Origin: an uncultured beta proteobacterium
Lineage (GTDB): Bacteria; Pseudomonadota; Gammaproteobacteria; Burkholderiales; SG8-41
Reading direction: 5' to 3'
Length of the DNA stretch: 44,249 nucleotides
Assembly: GCA_903905655.1 (NCBI GenBank)
Contig: CAIVHG010000008.1
Coordinates: 1-44,249 of the forward strand
In this document: positions 8,777 through 15,333 of the stretch, in pieces
How positions within the stretch are numbered: the first letter of the stretch is position 1
Layout of the letters: each line of letters opens with the position of its first letter
Position numbers and translations under genes: made by a program
Notes under the pieces: generated by a model
Seen by the model: only the letters and a program-made list of their open reading frames with translations
What the model was told of the DNA's origin: nothing
Databases searched by the model: none

Positions 8777-9154
8777 ATGCAAAAACTGGACGACGACGCC
8801 CTCGAGCTGGTGGCGCGCTATTTCGCCGCGCTGGCGGTCCCGGTGCGGCTAAAGCTGCTGAACGCCCTGCGCGAAGGCGAGCGCAACGTGGGCGAACTCA
8901 CGCGGCTCACCGGCTGCACCCAGGCCAATGTTTCCAAGCACCTCGCACTGCTTGCGCACAACGGACTGGTCGCCAAATCAGCGCGGGGCACCAGCGTCTA
9001 TTACCGGATCGGGGACGCCAGCACCTACCGGCTGTGCGATATGGTGTGCGGCCAGATCGCCAAACACTACGCGGGAAAAGCGGGACTGGAACAGATGTTC
9101 GCGCTGAGCGCCGGCAGGCAGCGCGACAAGGCGCTGTCCCGAGCGCGGCGTTAA
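8777..9154 (+). CDS. ArsR-family transcriptional repressor with three cysteines
   Basis: This is a winged-helix repressor of 125 residues. The core runs from LVARYFAALAVPVRLKLLNAL (shortened here to the family's helix 1-2 region, about 11-31) through NVGELTRLTGCTQANVSKHL, the recognition helix region (about 37-56), to the wing GTSVYYRI (71-78). The ArsR metal site CxC and the SmtB helix-5 His/Asp site are not present. Instead there is Cys47 at the start of the recognition helix and Cys87 and Cys91 in the C-terminal helix (LCDMVC), so thiol- or metal-based sensing is possible. I choose ATG 8777 because GGAG lies about 10 bp upstream. An in-frame ATG at 8732 lacks a ribosome site but sits at the predicted transcript start. 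The gene diverges from the RND operon, which it probably controls. Confidence 0.85.
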   Translation: MQKLDDDALELVARYFAALAVPVRLKLLNALREGERNVGELTRLTGCTQANVSKHLALLAHNGLVAKSARGTSVYYRIGDASTYRLCDMVCGQIAKHYAGKAGLEQMFALSAGRQRDKALSRARR

Positions 9155-10611
9155 CGGGGTAGAGAGTTTGCAGCGCCCGGCGATTGCCGACCCACCGCCG
9201 GCGCGCGCGGAAATGTGAGGACCGCTTCGAGACCGCCCCCGGGCAAATTGGCGAGCGCGAGATCGCCACCGTGCGCGCTCGCGACGCTGAGCGCGATGGT
9301 GAGCCCGAGCCCGGTGCCGCCGCTCTCGCGGTTACGCGACGCTTCCAGTCGGTAGAAGGGCTCGAAGACGCGCTTGAGCTCCTGCTCTGGAATGCCGGGC
9401 CCGGCGTCGCGGATGCGGATGACCAGCGATTGCACTTGGTCCTCGACGACGATGTGCGCGCTCTTTCCGTATTGAATGGCGTTGTCGACCAGATTGCGCA
9501 AGCAGCGCTTCAACGCCTGCGGCCGCGCATTCAATGCACCCGACGCGGCGCCGCTGATCGTCACCGCGCCGCCGGTTTCGCGCGCATCCTCCTGGATGCT
9601 CTCCAGCATGGACATGATGTCGACCGGCTGCAGCGCTTCGCCAGTCTCCAGTCCGCGCATGAAATCGAGCGTCGCGCCGACCATCGCTTCCATTTCCTCG
9701 AGGTCGCGCGTGAACTTGATTTTGTTTTCGTCATCGTCCAGCAATTCGGCGCGCAGCCGCAGCCGGGTGATCGGCGTCTTCAGGTCGTGCGACATCGCAG
9801 CCAGCACCCGCGTGCGATCCTGTATATAGCGCACCAACCGCGCCTGCATGGTATTGAACGCCCGCGCCGCGCGCCGCACTTCGAGCGGACCCGACTCGGC
9901 GAGCGGCGGCCGGTTGATGTCCCGGCCGAGCTGCTCCGCGGCGTCGGCCAGCGCGTTGAGCGGGCGCGTGACCAGACGCACCGCGATCAGGGACAGCAGC
10001 ACGACTGCAACGAGCAGTATGACCACCGTAAGCAGAACCCGGTACGGCCAGTTGAACGCCTCCTGAGGCTGGCGCGCGTCGAAGGTCGCCCACATGCCGT
10101 CGCGCAGATGCACTTGCGCGATGTACGAGAGCCCCGGCCCCGGCATTACGACGGGTCCTATGCCGCGCATGTAGCCCGGCCCGCCGCCCATGCCTGGCGT
10201 GCCGGGCCCGCGCGGCGCCATGATGCGCGCCGGCAGCGGGATCGCCGTGACTACGACCTCGACCGGCGTCGCGTCGCCGAGCGCGCGCTGCAGCACTGCG
10301 GAAAACAGTGCGGTATGCGCTTCGTTTTCGGGCTCAGGCGCTGGCAGCGCAACGCGCGCCGGAGCAAGCGCCACCTGCAGCGGCGGCGCGTCGAACACGG
10401 CCGCGATGTGGTGGCGTTCCGCGGCGTCGGTCGCTTCGAGCAGGCGCACGATGTCAGCGATGCGCTGCGCCGAGCGCAGGCCGCCGCTGCGATAGATGAG
10501 CTCGCCTCTCTCACGCAACTGCACCGCCAGACTCAGCACCTGAGCGAGGATGAGTCCGCCGAGCAGTATCAGGATCAGCCGGCTGAACAGGGATTGGGGC
10601 AGCAGCCGCAT
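9151..10611 (-). CDS. Sensor histidine kinase, EnvZ/OmpR type, with Met/Gly/Pro-rich sensor loop
   Basis: This is a membrane kinase of 486 residues. Helices lie near 10-30 and 189-212 and flank a periplasmic region of about 158 residues. Within this loop, residues 129-160 are strikingly rich in Gly, Pro and Met (for example GTPGMGGGPGYMRGIGP). A HAMP domain (about 212-265) is followed by the phospho-acceptor motif AAMSHDLKTP with His275, then an ATPase domain with N-box NLVDNAIQYGK, DAGPGIP and GGTGLGLTIA. The ATG follows the regulator's stop with no gap (TGAATG), so the pair is co-translated. Its 3' end overlaps the convergent arsR-like gene by 4 bp. A Met-rich loop could bind soft metals such as Cu or Ag; that is inference from composition. 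Confidence 0.92.
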   Translation of the reverse strand: MRLLPQSLFSRLILILLGGLILAQVLSLAVQLRERGELIYRSGGLRSAQRIADIVRLLEATDAAERHHIAAVFDAPPLQVALAPARVALPAPEPENEAHTALFSAVLQRALGDATPVEVVVTAIPLPARIMAPRGPGTPGMGGGPGYMRGIGPVVMPGPGLSYIAQVHLRDGMWATFDARQPQEAFNWPYRVLLTVVILLVAVVLLSLIAVRLVTRPLNALADAAEQLGRDINRPPLAESGPLEVRRAARAFNTMQARLVRYIQDRTRVLAAMSHDLKTPITRLRLRAELLDDDENKIKFTRDLEEMEAMVGATLDFMRGLETGEALQPVDIMSMLESIQEDARETGGAVTISGAASGALNARPQALKRCLRNLVDNAIQYGKSAHIVVEDQVQSLVIRIRDAGPGIPEQELKRVFEPFYRLEASRNRESGGTGLGLTIALSVASAHGGDLALANLPGGGLEAVLTFPRAPAVGRQSPGAANSLPR

Positions 10612-11334
10612 TCAGCGCTCCTGCTCGACCGGCACCGCGAGCACGTAGCCCTCGCCGCGCACGGTCTTGATGATCGCCGGCTCGCGCGCCGCGTCGCCGA
10701 GCCGGTGACGCAGGCGGCTCACCTGCAGGTCGATGCTGCGGTCGAACGCGTCGGATTCGCGCGAGCGCGTGAGGTCCATCAGCTGGTCGCGGCTCAACAC
10801 GCGGTTGGGATGATCGAGAAAGATCCTGAGCAGCTTATATTCAGCGCCGCTCAGCGCCACCACCAGCCCCTCGCCCGAGGTCAGATTGCGGGTCGCGGCA
10901 TCGAGTGTCCAGTTTGCAAAGCGGACGGTGCGCGCCGCATCCTGCCGGGAAACGGCGGACAGGCTGCGGCTGCGCCGCAGGATCACTTTGATGCGCGCTA
11001 GCAGCTCGCGCGGGTTGAAAGGCTTGGCCAGGTAGTCGTCGGCCCCCAACTCGAGCCCGACGATGCGGTCGATCTCCTCGCCGCGCGCGGTGAGCATGAC
11101 AATCGGGGTTTCCGAGCGTGCACGCAGCTTCCCGCACAGCGTGAGGCCGTCGTCGCCGGGCAGCATGACGTCGAGCACGATGAGGTCGGGCGCGCTGGTA
11201 TCGAGCGCCGCCCACATCGCCTTGCCATCGGCCACCGCGGTGACGCGGTAACCGCTTTTGCGCAAGTATGCGCTCAGCAGACTGCGTATCTCGCCGTCGT
11301 CGTCGACGACCAGGATGTGATCAGCGCTTTCCAT
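10612..11334 (-). CDS. OmpR-family response regulator
   Basis: This is a DNA-binding response regulator of 240 residues. The receiver domain (about 5-118) has the acidic pocket DDD at 11-13, the phospho-acceptor Asp55 in LIVLDVMLPG, and Lys104 in YLAKPFNP. The winged-helix DNA-binding domain occupies about 135-235 with SGAEYKLLRIFLDHPNRVLSR, shortened: the alpha-loop and recognition segment SIDLQVSRLRHRLGD near 199-213. It is the partner of the kinase that follows immediately. It is transcribed away from the Met/Gly-rich secreted protein gene at 11563, and the shared spacer holds phased TGTATC boxes that suit this regulator family. Confidence 0.94.
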   Translation of the reverse strand: MESADHILVVDDDGEIRSLLSAYLRKSGYRVTAVADGKAMWAALDTSAPDLIVLDVMLPGDDGLTLCGKLRARSETPIVMLTARGEEIDRIVGLELGADDYLAKPFNPRELLARIKVILRRSRSLSAVSRQDAARTVRFANWTLDAATRNLTSGEGLVVALSGAEYKLLRIFLDHPNRVLSRDQLMDLTRSRESDAFDRSIDLQVSRLRHRLGDAAREPAIIKTVRGEGYVLAVPVEQER

Positions 11335-11374
11335 GACGACACTTTATACCCGCAGCTCCCTGACCCGCGCAAAA

Positions 11375-11425
11375 TTTTGTATCGCAGTGTATCAAGCGCC
11401 GGTGCCGACAACGTGGGATACAAAA
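11375..11425. promoter_or_regulatory. Phased TGTATC boxes, candidate response-regulator site
   Basis: TGTATC occurs at 11378-11383 and again at 11388-11393, exactly 10 bp apart, as expected for head-to-tail binding of an OmpR-type dimer. A third copy lies inverted at 11417-11422 (GATACA). The outer copies form a perfect 9-bp inverted repeat, TTTTGTATC (11375-11383) and GATACAAAA (11417-11425). The cluster lies in the 228-bp spacer between the regulator gene and the secreted protein gene. On the minus strand TATAAA at 11343-11348 could be the regulator's -10 element, and on the plus strand TGCTGTAAT (11461-11469) resembles an extended -10. Confidence 0.5.
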
Positions 11426-11562
11426 AAGCCCACTCCAGAAATCGTCTGCTTACATCTCGATGCTGTAATGACTCCACGGACACGCGCACTGCATCCGGCA
11501 GACCAGAAGTTGATGCGCAGATCCGCAACGCAATCCTACTCAACTACTGATGGAGATGAATC

Positions 11563-11940
11563 ATGAAAAAATCGTATAAGTTGGCATTGGCTGTGACCGC
11601 TTCTGCAGCCCTCGGCCTGGCAATCGCGTCCGCATACGCGCATCCGGGCGGGTTCGGCGGTGGCATGGGGCCCGGAATGATGCAGGGCATGACCGGCGGC
11701 ATGGGCCCGTGGGCCGGAACCGCAGGGCCGGGAGCCAGGCTGGCGCTTGTCACCCCCGAAGAGCGCACCGCGTTCGCGGCACAGATGCGCGCCGCCAAAA
11801 CGCCCGAAGAACGCCAGCAGTTCGCCACTGCGAGGCACACCGAGATGCAAAAGCGCTTCCAGCAGACAGGCGTTACGCTGCCTCAACGCCGCGCACCTTC
11901 CGCGGGCTTCGGTCCGGATCTCGGAAGCGGAACTGAATAA
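11563..11940 (+). CDS. Small secreted Met/Gly-rich protein
   Basis: This is a 125-residue exported protein. A clear signal peptide (residues 1-26, cleavage after AYA) is followed by a stretch of about 27-55 made mainly of Gly, Met and Pro. A helical segment then has the repeated motif TPEERTAFAAQMRAAKTPEE (about 64-83) and ends near GVTLPQR. Small periplasmic proteins of this make-up are common in betaproteobacteria and remain uncharacterised; a distant likeness to Spy/CpxP-type periplasmic helpers is only suggestive. The start has GGAG 7 bp upstream. It diverges from the two-component pair, whose sensor loop has the same unusual composition, so it may be a target of that system or a metal buffer for it (inference). 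Confidence 0.75.
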   Translation: MKKSYKLALAVTASAALGLAIASAYAHPGGFGGGMGPGMMQGMTGGMGPWAGTAGPGARLALVTPEERTAFAAQMRAAKTPEERQQFATARHTEMQKRFQQTGVTLPQRRAPSAGFGPDLGSGTE

Positions 11941-11993
11941 TTGCCGAAAGGCAATAGGCTGTGCAGACGGGGCGGTGATCACCGCCCCGTTTT
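11940..11993 (+). terminator. Tandem hairpins, the second a strong rho-independent terminator
   Basis: Directly after the stop codon, ATTGCC-GAAA-GGCAAT (11940-11955) forms a 6-bp stem with a GNRA-type tetraloop. It is followed by a perfect 24-bp palindrome (11967-11990), whose arm is ACGGGGCGGTGA, and a run of four T. The second element is a clear intrinsic terminator for the small secreted protein gene. The first may stabilise the mRNA 3' end. Confidence 0.85.
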
Positions 11994-12091
11994 GCATTGT
12001 GCAAGGGATCGGCTACCGGCGGCACGCATCCCCGTAATGTTCGCGCCGTGCTTTAGAATGTCACTCACATGAAATACGCAGGAGATAAAAC

Positions 12092-12763
12092 ATGATACGC
12101 AATCTGTTAACCGCGGCCGCGCTGCTGGCGGCGGGCTGCGCCGTATTGCATACGGGCATCGCAGCTGCGCAACATCCGGCCACACATCAGCACAGCTTCG
12201 GCGACGCGCAAAAGTGGGCGCAGGTGTTCGACGACCCGCGGCGCGACGCCTGGCAAAAACCGCATCAGGTGATCGAAGCGCTGGGGCTCGCGCCCGATGC
12301 AGCGGTCGCCGACATCGGCTCCGGCACCGGCTATTTCTCGGTGCGCCTCGCGCACATGATGCCGAACGGCCGCGTCTACGGCGTGGACCTCGAGCCCGAG
12401 ATGGTGAAGCACCTCGCCGAGCGCGCACGCAGCGAAGGGCTTAAGAACATCGTAGCCGTGGCGGGAGCTGCGGATAATCCGCGCCTGCCCGCCAAGGTCG
12501 ACCTCATCCTCATGGTGGACGTCTACCACCACATCGGCGATCGCGAGCGCTATCTGCGCAAGCTGCAGGCGTCGCTCAAGCCGGGCGGTCGCATCGCCAT
12601 CATCGATTTCCGCATGAACTCCCGCGACGGCCCGCCGAAAGGTGAACGCATCGCGCCGACGCGCGTGCAGACTGAATTCAAGAGCGCAGGCTACGCGCTG
12701 CTCAAGGAACACGCGTTTCTGCCCAACCAGTATTTTCTGATCTTCAGAGCGCTCAAGCCCTGA
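12092..12763 (+). CDS. Class I SAM-dependent methyltransferase with an apparent signal peptide
   Basis: This is a Rossmann-fold methyltransferase of 223 residues. Motif I is VADIGSGTGYFSVRLA (72-87), the acidic loop is VYGVDLEPEM (about 95-104), and motif IV region is LMVDVYHHI. The odd feature is the N-terminus: MIRNLLTAAALLAAGCAVLH, then AAAQH near 24-28, reads as a Sec signal with a possible cleavage after Ala26 or a poor lipobox at Cys16. Periplasmic export would separate the enzyme from SAM, so either it stays anchored facing the cytoplasm or it acts differently. The start has AGGAG 8 bp upstream. An eight-codon ORF at 12069-12095 overlaps the start as ATGA. The gene has its own leader after the terminator at 11967. 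Confidence 0.8.
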   Translation: MIRNLLTAAALLAAGCAVLHTGIAAAQHPATHQHSFGDAQKWAQVFDDPRRDAWQKPHQVIEALGLAPDAAVADIGSGTGYFSVRLAHMMPNGRVYGVDLEPEMVKHLAERARSEGLKNIVAVAGAADNPRLPAKVDLILMVDVYHHIGDRERYLRKLQASLKPGGRIAIIDFRMNSRDGPPKGERIAPTRVQTEFKSAGYALLKEHAFLPNQYFLIFRALKP

Positions 12764-12790
12764 GGCTCGCCGGACGCCGGCCTACGTTGC

Positions 12791-13633
12791 TTAGGGTTGC
12801 TGCAGTTTGGCGATCAGGATCGGACACGTTGCCAGGCCCACCACGCGCTCGGTGGTGCTGCCCATCTGCAGCTTGGTGAGGCCGGTGCGCCCGTGGCTGC
12901 CGAGAACGATCAGATCCGAGCCCCACTCCCGTGCCTGCCTGATGACGGCCTCGTGCGGTCGGCCCTCCACGACCCTGCCCTCCGCCGCCAGGCCCGCGCG
13001 CGCGAGTTCGCCTGCAGTATCCGCAACGAACTGCCCGGCCTGCGCGCGCCACTCGGCACTGTGACCTTCCTCGACGGCAGAGACGACCAGCACCACGAGC
13101 CCGTAGCTGCGCGCAACTTTAGCGGCGAGCGTTGCCGCGGCGACACTGTGAGGAGAACCGTCCGTGGCAAGCAGCAGGCGCTTGCCCCACATGCGCGCCT
13201 CCTGCGGCACGGACAGCACATGGCATGGCGCCTGCCCGATCACTCGCGCCGCGATATCCCCGACCAACAGCCGCAGCAGCGCCCCGCGCTTGCCGCGGTT
13301 GCGGATCACGATCAGGTCGGCCGCGCGCGCGCGCGCTTCCTCGACGATTTCGAAAAACGGCTCCTCGCCCAGGCGCACGCGGCCCTCGATCTGCACGCCC
13401 TGCTGCGCCGCGCGCGCGCGTAGCCCATCGAGTACTCGCGAAGCTGCAATCTCGGCGCGCGCCGCGAGTTCCGGCGCGACGCTCACGTACTCCGGATTAG
13501 ACACCTCCGGGTAGACTGCCGCGAGCCGGATGCCGGGACGGCTCGCCAGCGCGAGCGCAACGTCTTCGGCCGCCGCATCGAATTTCGTGCCCTGGGTTGC
13601 GAGCAGCACGCGCTCAAAGGGTTCGGTATTCAT
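12791..13633 (-). CDS. Tandem-domain universal stress protein (UspA family)
   Basis: This cytoplasmic protein of 280 residues has two Usp domains (about 1-140 and 148-278). The second domain keeps the ATP-binding signature GSHGRTGLTKLQMGSTTERV, with Gly-x2-Gly-x9-Gly-Ser spacing. The first has a degenerate version (NRGKRGALLRLLVGDIAARV) lacking the final Ser/Thr, so probably only the second binds ATP. I use the ATG at 13633; a TTG at 13651 would overlap the upstream stop as TTGA and is the alternative. It is the last gene of the minus-strand operon with the TauE/SafE exporter and a small membrane protein, and is convergent with the methyltransferase. Confidence 0.9.
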   Translation of the reverse strand: MNTEPFERVLLATQGTKFDAAAEDVALALASRPGIRLAAVYPEVSNPEYVSVAPELAARAEIAASRVLDGLRARAAQQGVQIEGRVRLGEEPFFEIVEEARARAADLIVIRNRGKRGALLRLLVGDIAARVIGQAPCHVLSVPQEARMWGKRLLLATDGSPHSVAAATLAAKVARSYGLVVLVVSAVEEGHSAEWRAQAGQFVADTAGELARAGLAAEGRVVEGRPHEAVIRQAREWGSDLIVLGSHGRTGLTKLQMGSTTERVVGLATCPILIAKLQQP

Positions 13634-13647
13634 GCCCGGCGCCACAC

Positions 13648-14067
13648 TCAATGCCCTGCGCCGAGCAGCCCGGAGGCCGCGAGCACGAGAACGCCAATAT
13701 TGGCGATGGTAATCAGAACGTACGGCAAATCACGGCGCGCGATATAAAAGGGCAACAACGCCAGCCAGCATAGTCCGGAGACGCTGCACAGCAGACAGAT
13801 GCCTAACAGATTGAGCGAGTCCGCGCTGCCGATGGACTTCAGCCAGGCCCACCCCGCAGGCGTGCCGGTGCGCGCGAGGTATTGGTCCACCGGCAGCGAC
13901 CAGTATCTGGGCAACTCGCTTACCGGGACATGGGCAGGTATGAGTTCCAGCACGTAGATCATGAATCCGACCGCGAGCAGGGTGAACGATACGATGACCC
14001 CAATTTGCAGGATGCGCGCATACTTCAAGTGCTCGTATGTAAGATGCTCGTGCGTATTTGCGTTCAT
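13648..14067 (-). CDS. Small membrane protein of the TauE operon (DUF1634-like by context)
   Basis: The protein has 139 residues with three predicted membrane helices (about 23-42, 82-105 and 112-136) and a longer loop between the first and second containing ELPRYWSLPVDQYL. I do not recognise a catalytic motif. DUF1634 proteins of similar size and topology often sit beside TauE/SafE exporters, and that context is the reason for the suggestion; the sequence match itself is not certain. Its ATG follows the exporter's stop by one base (TGAGATG), so the two are translated together. The function is unknown. Confidence 0.7.
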   Translation of the reverse strand: MNANTHEHLTYEHLKYARILQIGVIVSFTLLAVGFMIYVLELIPAHVPVSELPRYWSLPVDQYLARTGTPAGWAWLKSIGSADSLNLLGICLLCSVSGLCWLALLPFYIARRDLPYVLITIANIGVLVLAASGLLGAGH

Positions 14068-14068
14068 C

Positions 14069-15010
14069 TCAGTATCCCAGACCTTTCAGCAGCGCGCGCA
14101 GCCCGGCGAACAGCAGCATGCCGATCACCAGGCGGCGGATCGCCGCCGCATTCGCAACCTTGAGCACCCTGGAGCCGATCAGCGCGCCCAACATCATGCC
14201 GATGACCGATGGCACGGCGATGATCGGCAATACCGCACCCTCGTTGATGTAGACCCAGGCGGCCGAGGAAGTCATCGACAGGATCAGGCTGCTTGAGCCC
14301 GCTGCGACTTTGAGCGGCACGCCCATCATCAGATTCAAAGCCGGCACATTGGCCCATCCAGCGCCCAGCCCGAACATGCCGGCGAGCAGGCCGATCACCA
14401 GAAACACGAAGAAGCCGAGCGCCGTGCGCTGCGCCGCCCATGCCACATCCTTTCCCCCCGCGACATCATGGAACACGCCGGCCATCCTCAATGCAGCAGA
14501 CAACGCATCGGGTGCCGCGGCCCCGGGCGTTTCGGACTTCCTCGATCCCCACATCAGCACGACGATGCCGAGAACCGTGAGCCCGAGTGAGATCTGGGCG
14601 ACTGCTTCCGACAACCTCAGGCCCAGGTACGCGCCGGCGATGGAACTCACAGAGACCAGCAGCGCGAGCGGCAACGCCAACCTCAAATGCGCGAGCCCGA
14701 TGCGCAGCAGCGCCGGGCTCGCAGCCAGCGCGCTGGCCAGCGCCACCAGCAGCCCTGTGCCGCGCACGAAATCCAGGTGGAAGGGGAAAAAGCCGCCGAC
14801 GATCGGAACGAACAGCACGCCGCCTCCCACTCCCGCCGGCACCGCGATGATGCCGAGGATGAAGCACACGATAAACAGTAGCAGCGGCCACGCCCACCAG
14901 GCAAGCGCGGGCAACACGCCGCCCTGAACCGCGCTGCAGCCGCCGAGAAACAAGTACGGGGCGGCGGCCGGCAAGTACATCCAGCGCACCAGTGATTTGC
15001 TCGCCAGCAT
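14069..15010 (-). CDS. TauE/SafE-family anion exporter
   Basis: This is a polytopic inner membrane protein of 313 residues with about eight helices and the two-fold repeat of the TauE/SafE family. The repeats show in PAGVGGGVLFVPIVGG in the first half and GMFGLGAGWANVPALNLMMG in the second. Known members export sulfite, sulfoacetate or related organosulfonates; the actual substrate here cannot be told. I chose ATG 15010 because AGGAG stands just before it; a GTG at 15022 is the alternative. It is the first gene of an operon with a small membrane protein and a universal stress protein, which suggests induction under stress, perhaps sulfur-related (inference). Confidence 0.88.
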   Translation of the reverse strand: MLASKSLVRWMYLPAAAPYLFLGGCSAVQGGVLPALAWWAWPLLLFIVCFILGIIAVPAGVGGGVLFVPIVGGFFPFHLDFVRGTGLLVALASALAASPALLRIGLAHLRLALPLALLVSVSSIAGAYLGLRLSEAVAQISLGLTVLGIVVLMWGSRKSETPGAAAPDALSAALRMAGVFHDVAGGKDVAWAAQRTALGFFVFLVIGLLAGMFGLGAGWANVPALNLMMGVPLKVAAGSSSLILSMTSSAAWVYINEGAVLPIIAVPSVIGMMLGALIGSRVLKVANAAAIRRLVIGMLLFAGLRALLKGLGY

Positions 15011-15119
15011 CCGCTCCTGCACCCGCTCAAAAAAATGTCGACCGGTAAGATTGTAGCTGCGAACCTGCGCCCCGTGGGTTTCGCCCGCATCAACAAGTAG
15101 AGAGTCGCCGCGCCGGCTA

Positions 15120-15175
15120 TTGACGAGCCGCAGCCACGGGCGTTATATGCACGCATGCGCTACCATGTAGCGCAT
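15120..15175 (+). promoter_or_regulatory. Promoter candidate and perfect inverted repeat upstream of pgi
   Basis: TTGACG (15120-15125) is followed after 17-18 bp by TTATAT/TATATG (15143-15149), a plausible sigma70 promoter reading toward pgi. Just downstream, where the transcript would begin, lies a perfect 9-bp inverted repeat: ATGCGCTAC (15155-15163), CAT, GTAGCGCAT (15167-15175). It could be an operator, or a hairpin at the very 5' end of the mRNA. The remainder of the 15011-15329 spacer shows no other strong signal. Confidence 0.45.
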
Positions 15176-15180
15176 TAAGC

Positions 15181-15333
15181 ATGAACCCTCAACGGCTATC
15201 CACGCAATCCGGAAGAGCAGCCCACATGAAGAAGTCCTGCACAGCACAAATTCGATGCGCATCTAAGAAGACTGGCCATAACGATCGCGGCCTGCGCACG
15301 ATCAACAATGCACTGCGGGAGCTGCAGCCATGA
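15181..15333 (+). CDS. Possible 50-residue ORF coupled to pgi
   Basis: An open frame runs from ATG 15181 to TGA 15333 (50 residues, with a second in-frame ATG at 15226 giving 35 residues). Its stop overlaps the pgi start codon as ATGA. The peptide is basic, ends in [10 protein letters not shown] and matches no family I know. Neither start has a convincing ribosome site, so translation is uncertain. The overlap makes it a candidate coupling or leader ORF rather than a firm gene. Confidence 0.25.
   Translation: MNPQRLSTQSGRAAHMKKSCTAQIRCASKKTGHNDRGLRTINNALRELQP

Noticed and set aside
9184-11001. Long plus-strand frame opposite the two-component genes
   Set aside because: Shadow of the kinase and regulator; both are clearly identified on the minus strand.
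12769-12781. GCCGG-ACG-CCGGC hairpin after the methyltransferase
   Set aside because: Only 5 bp of stem and no T-run; too weak to call a terminator.
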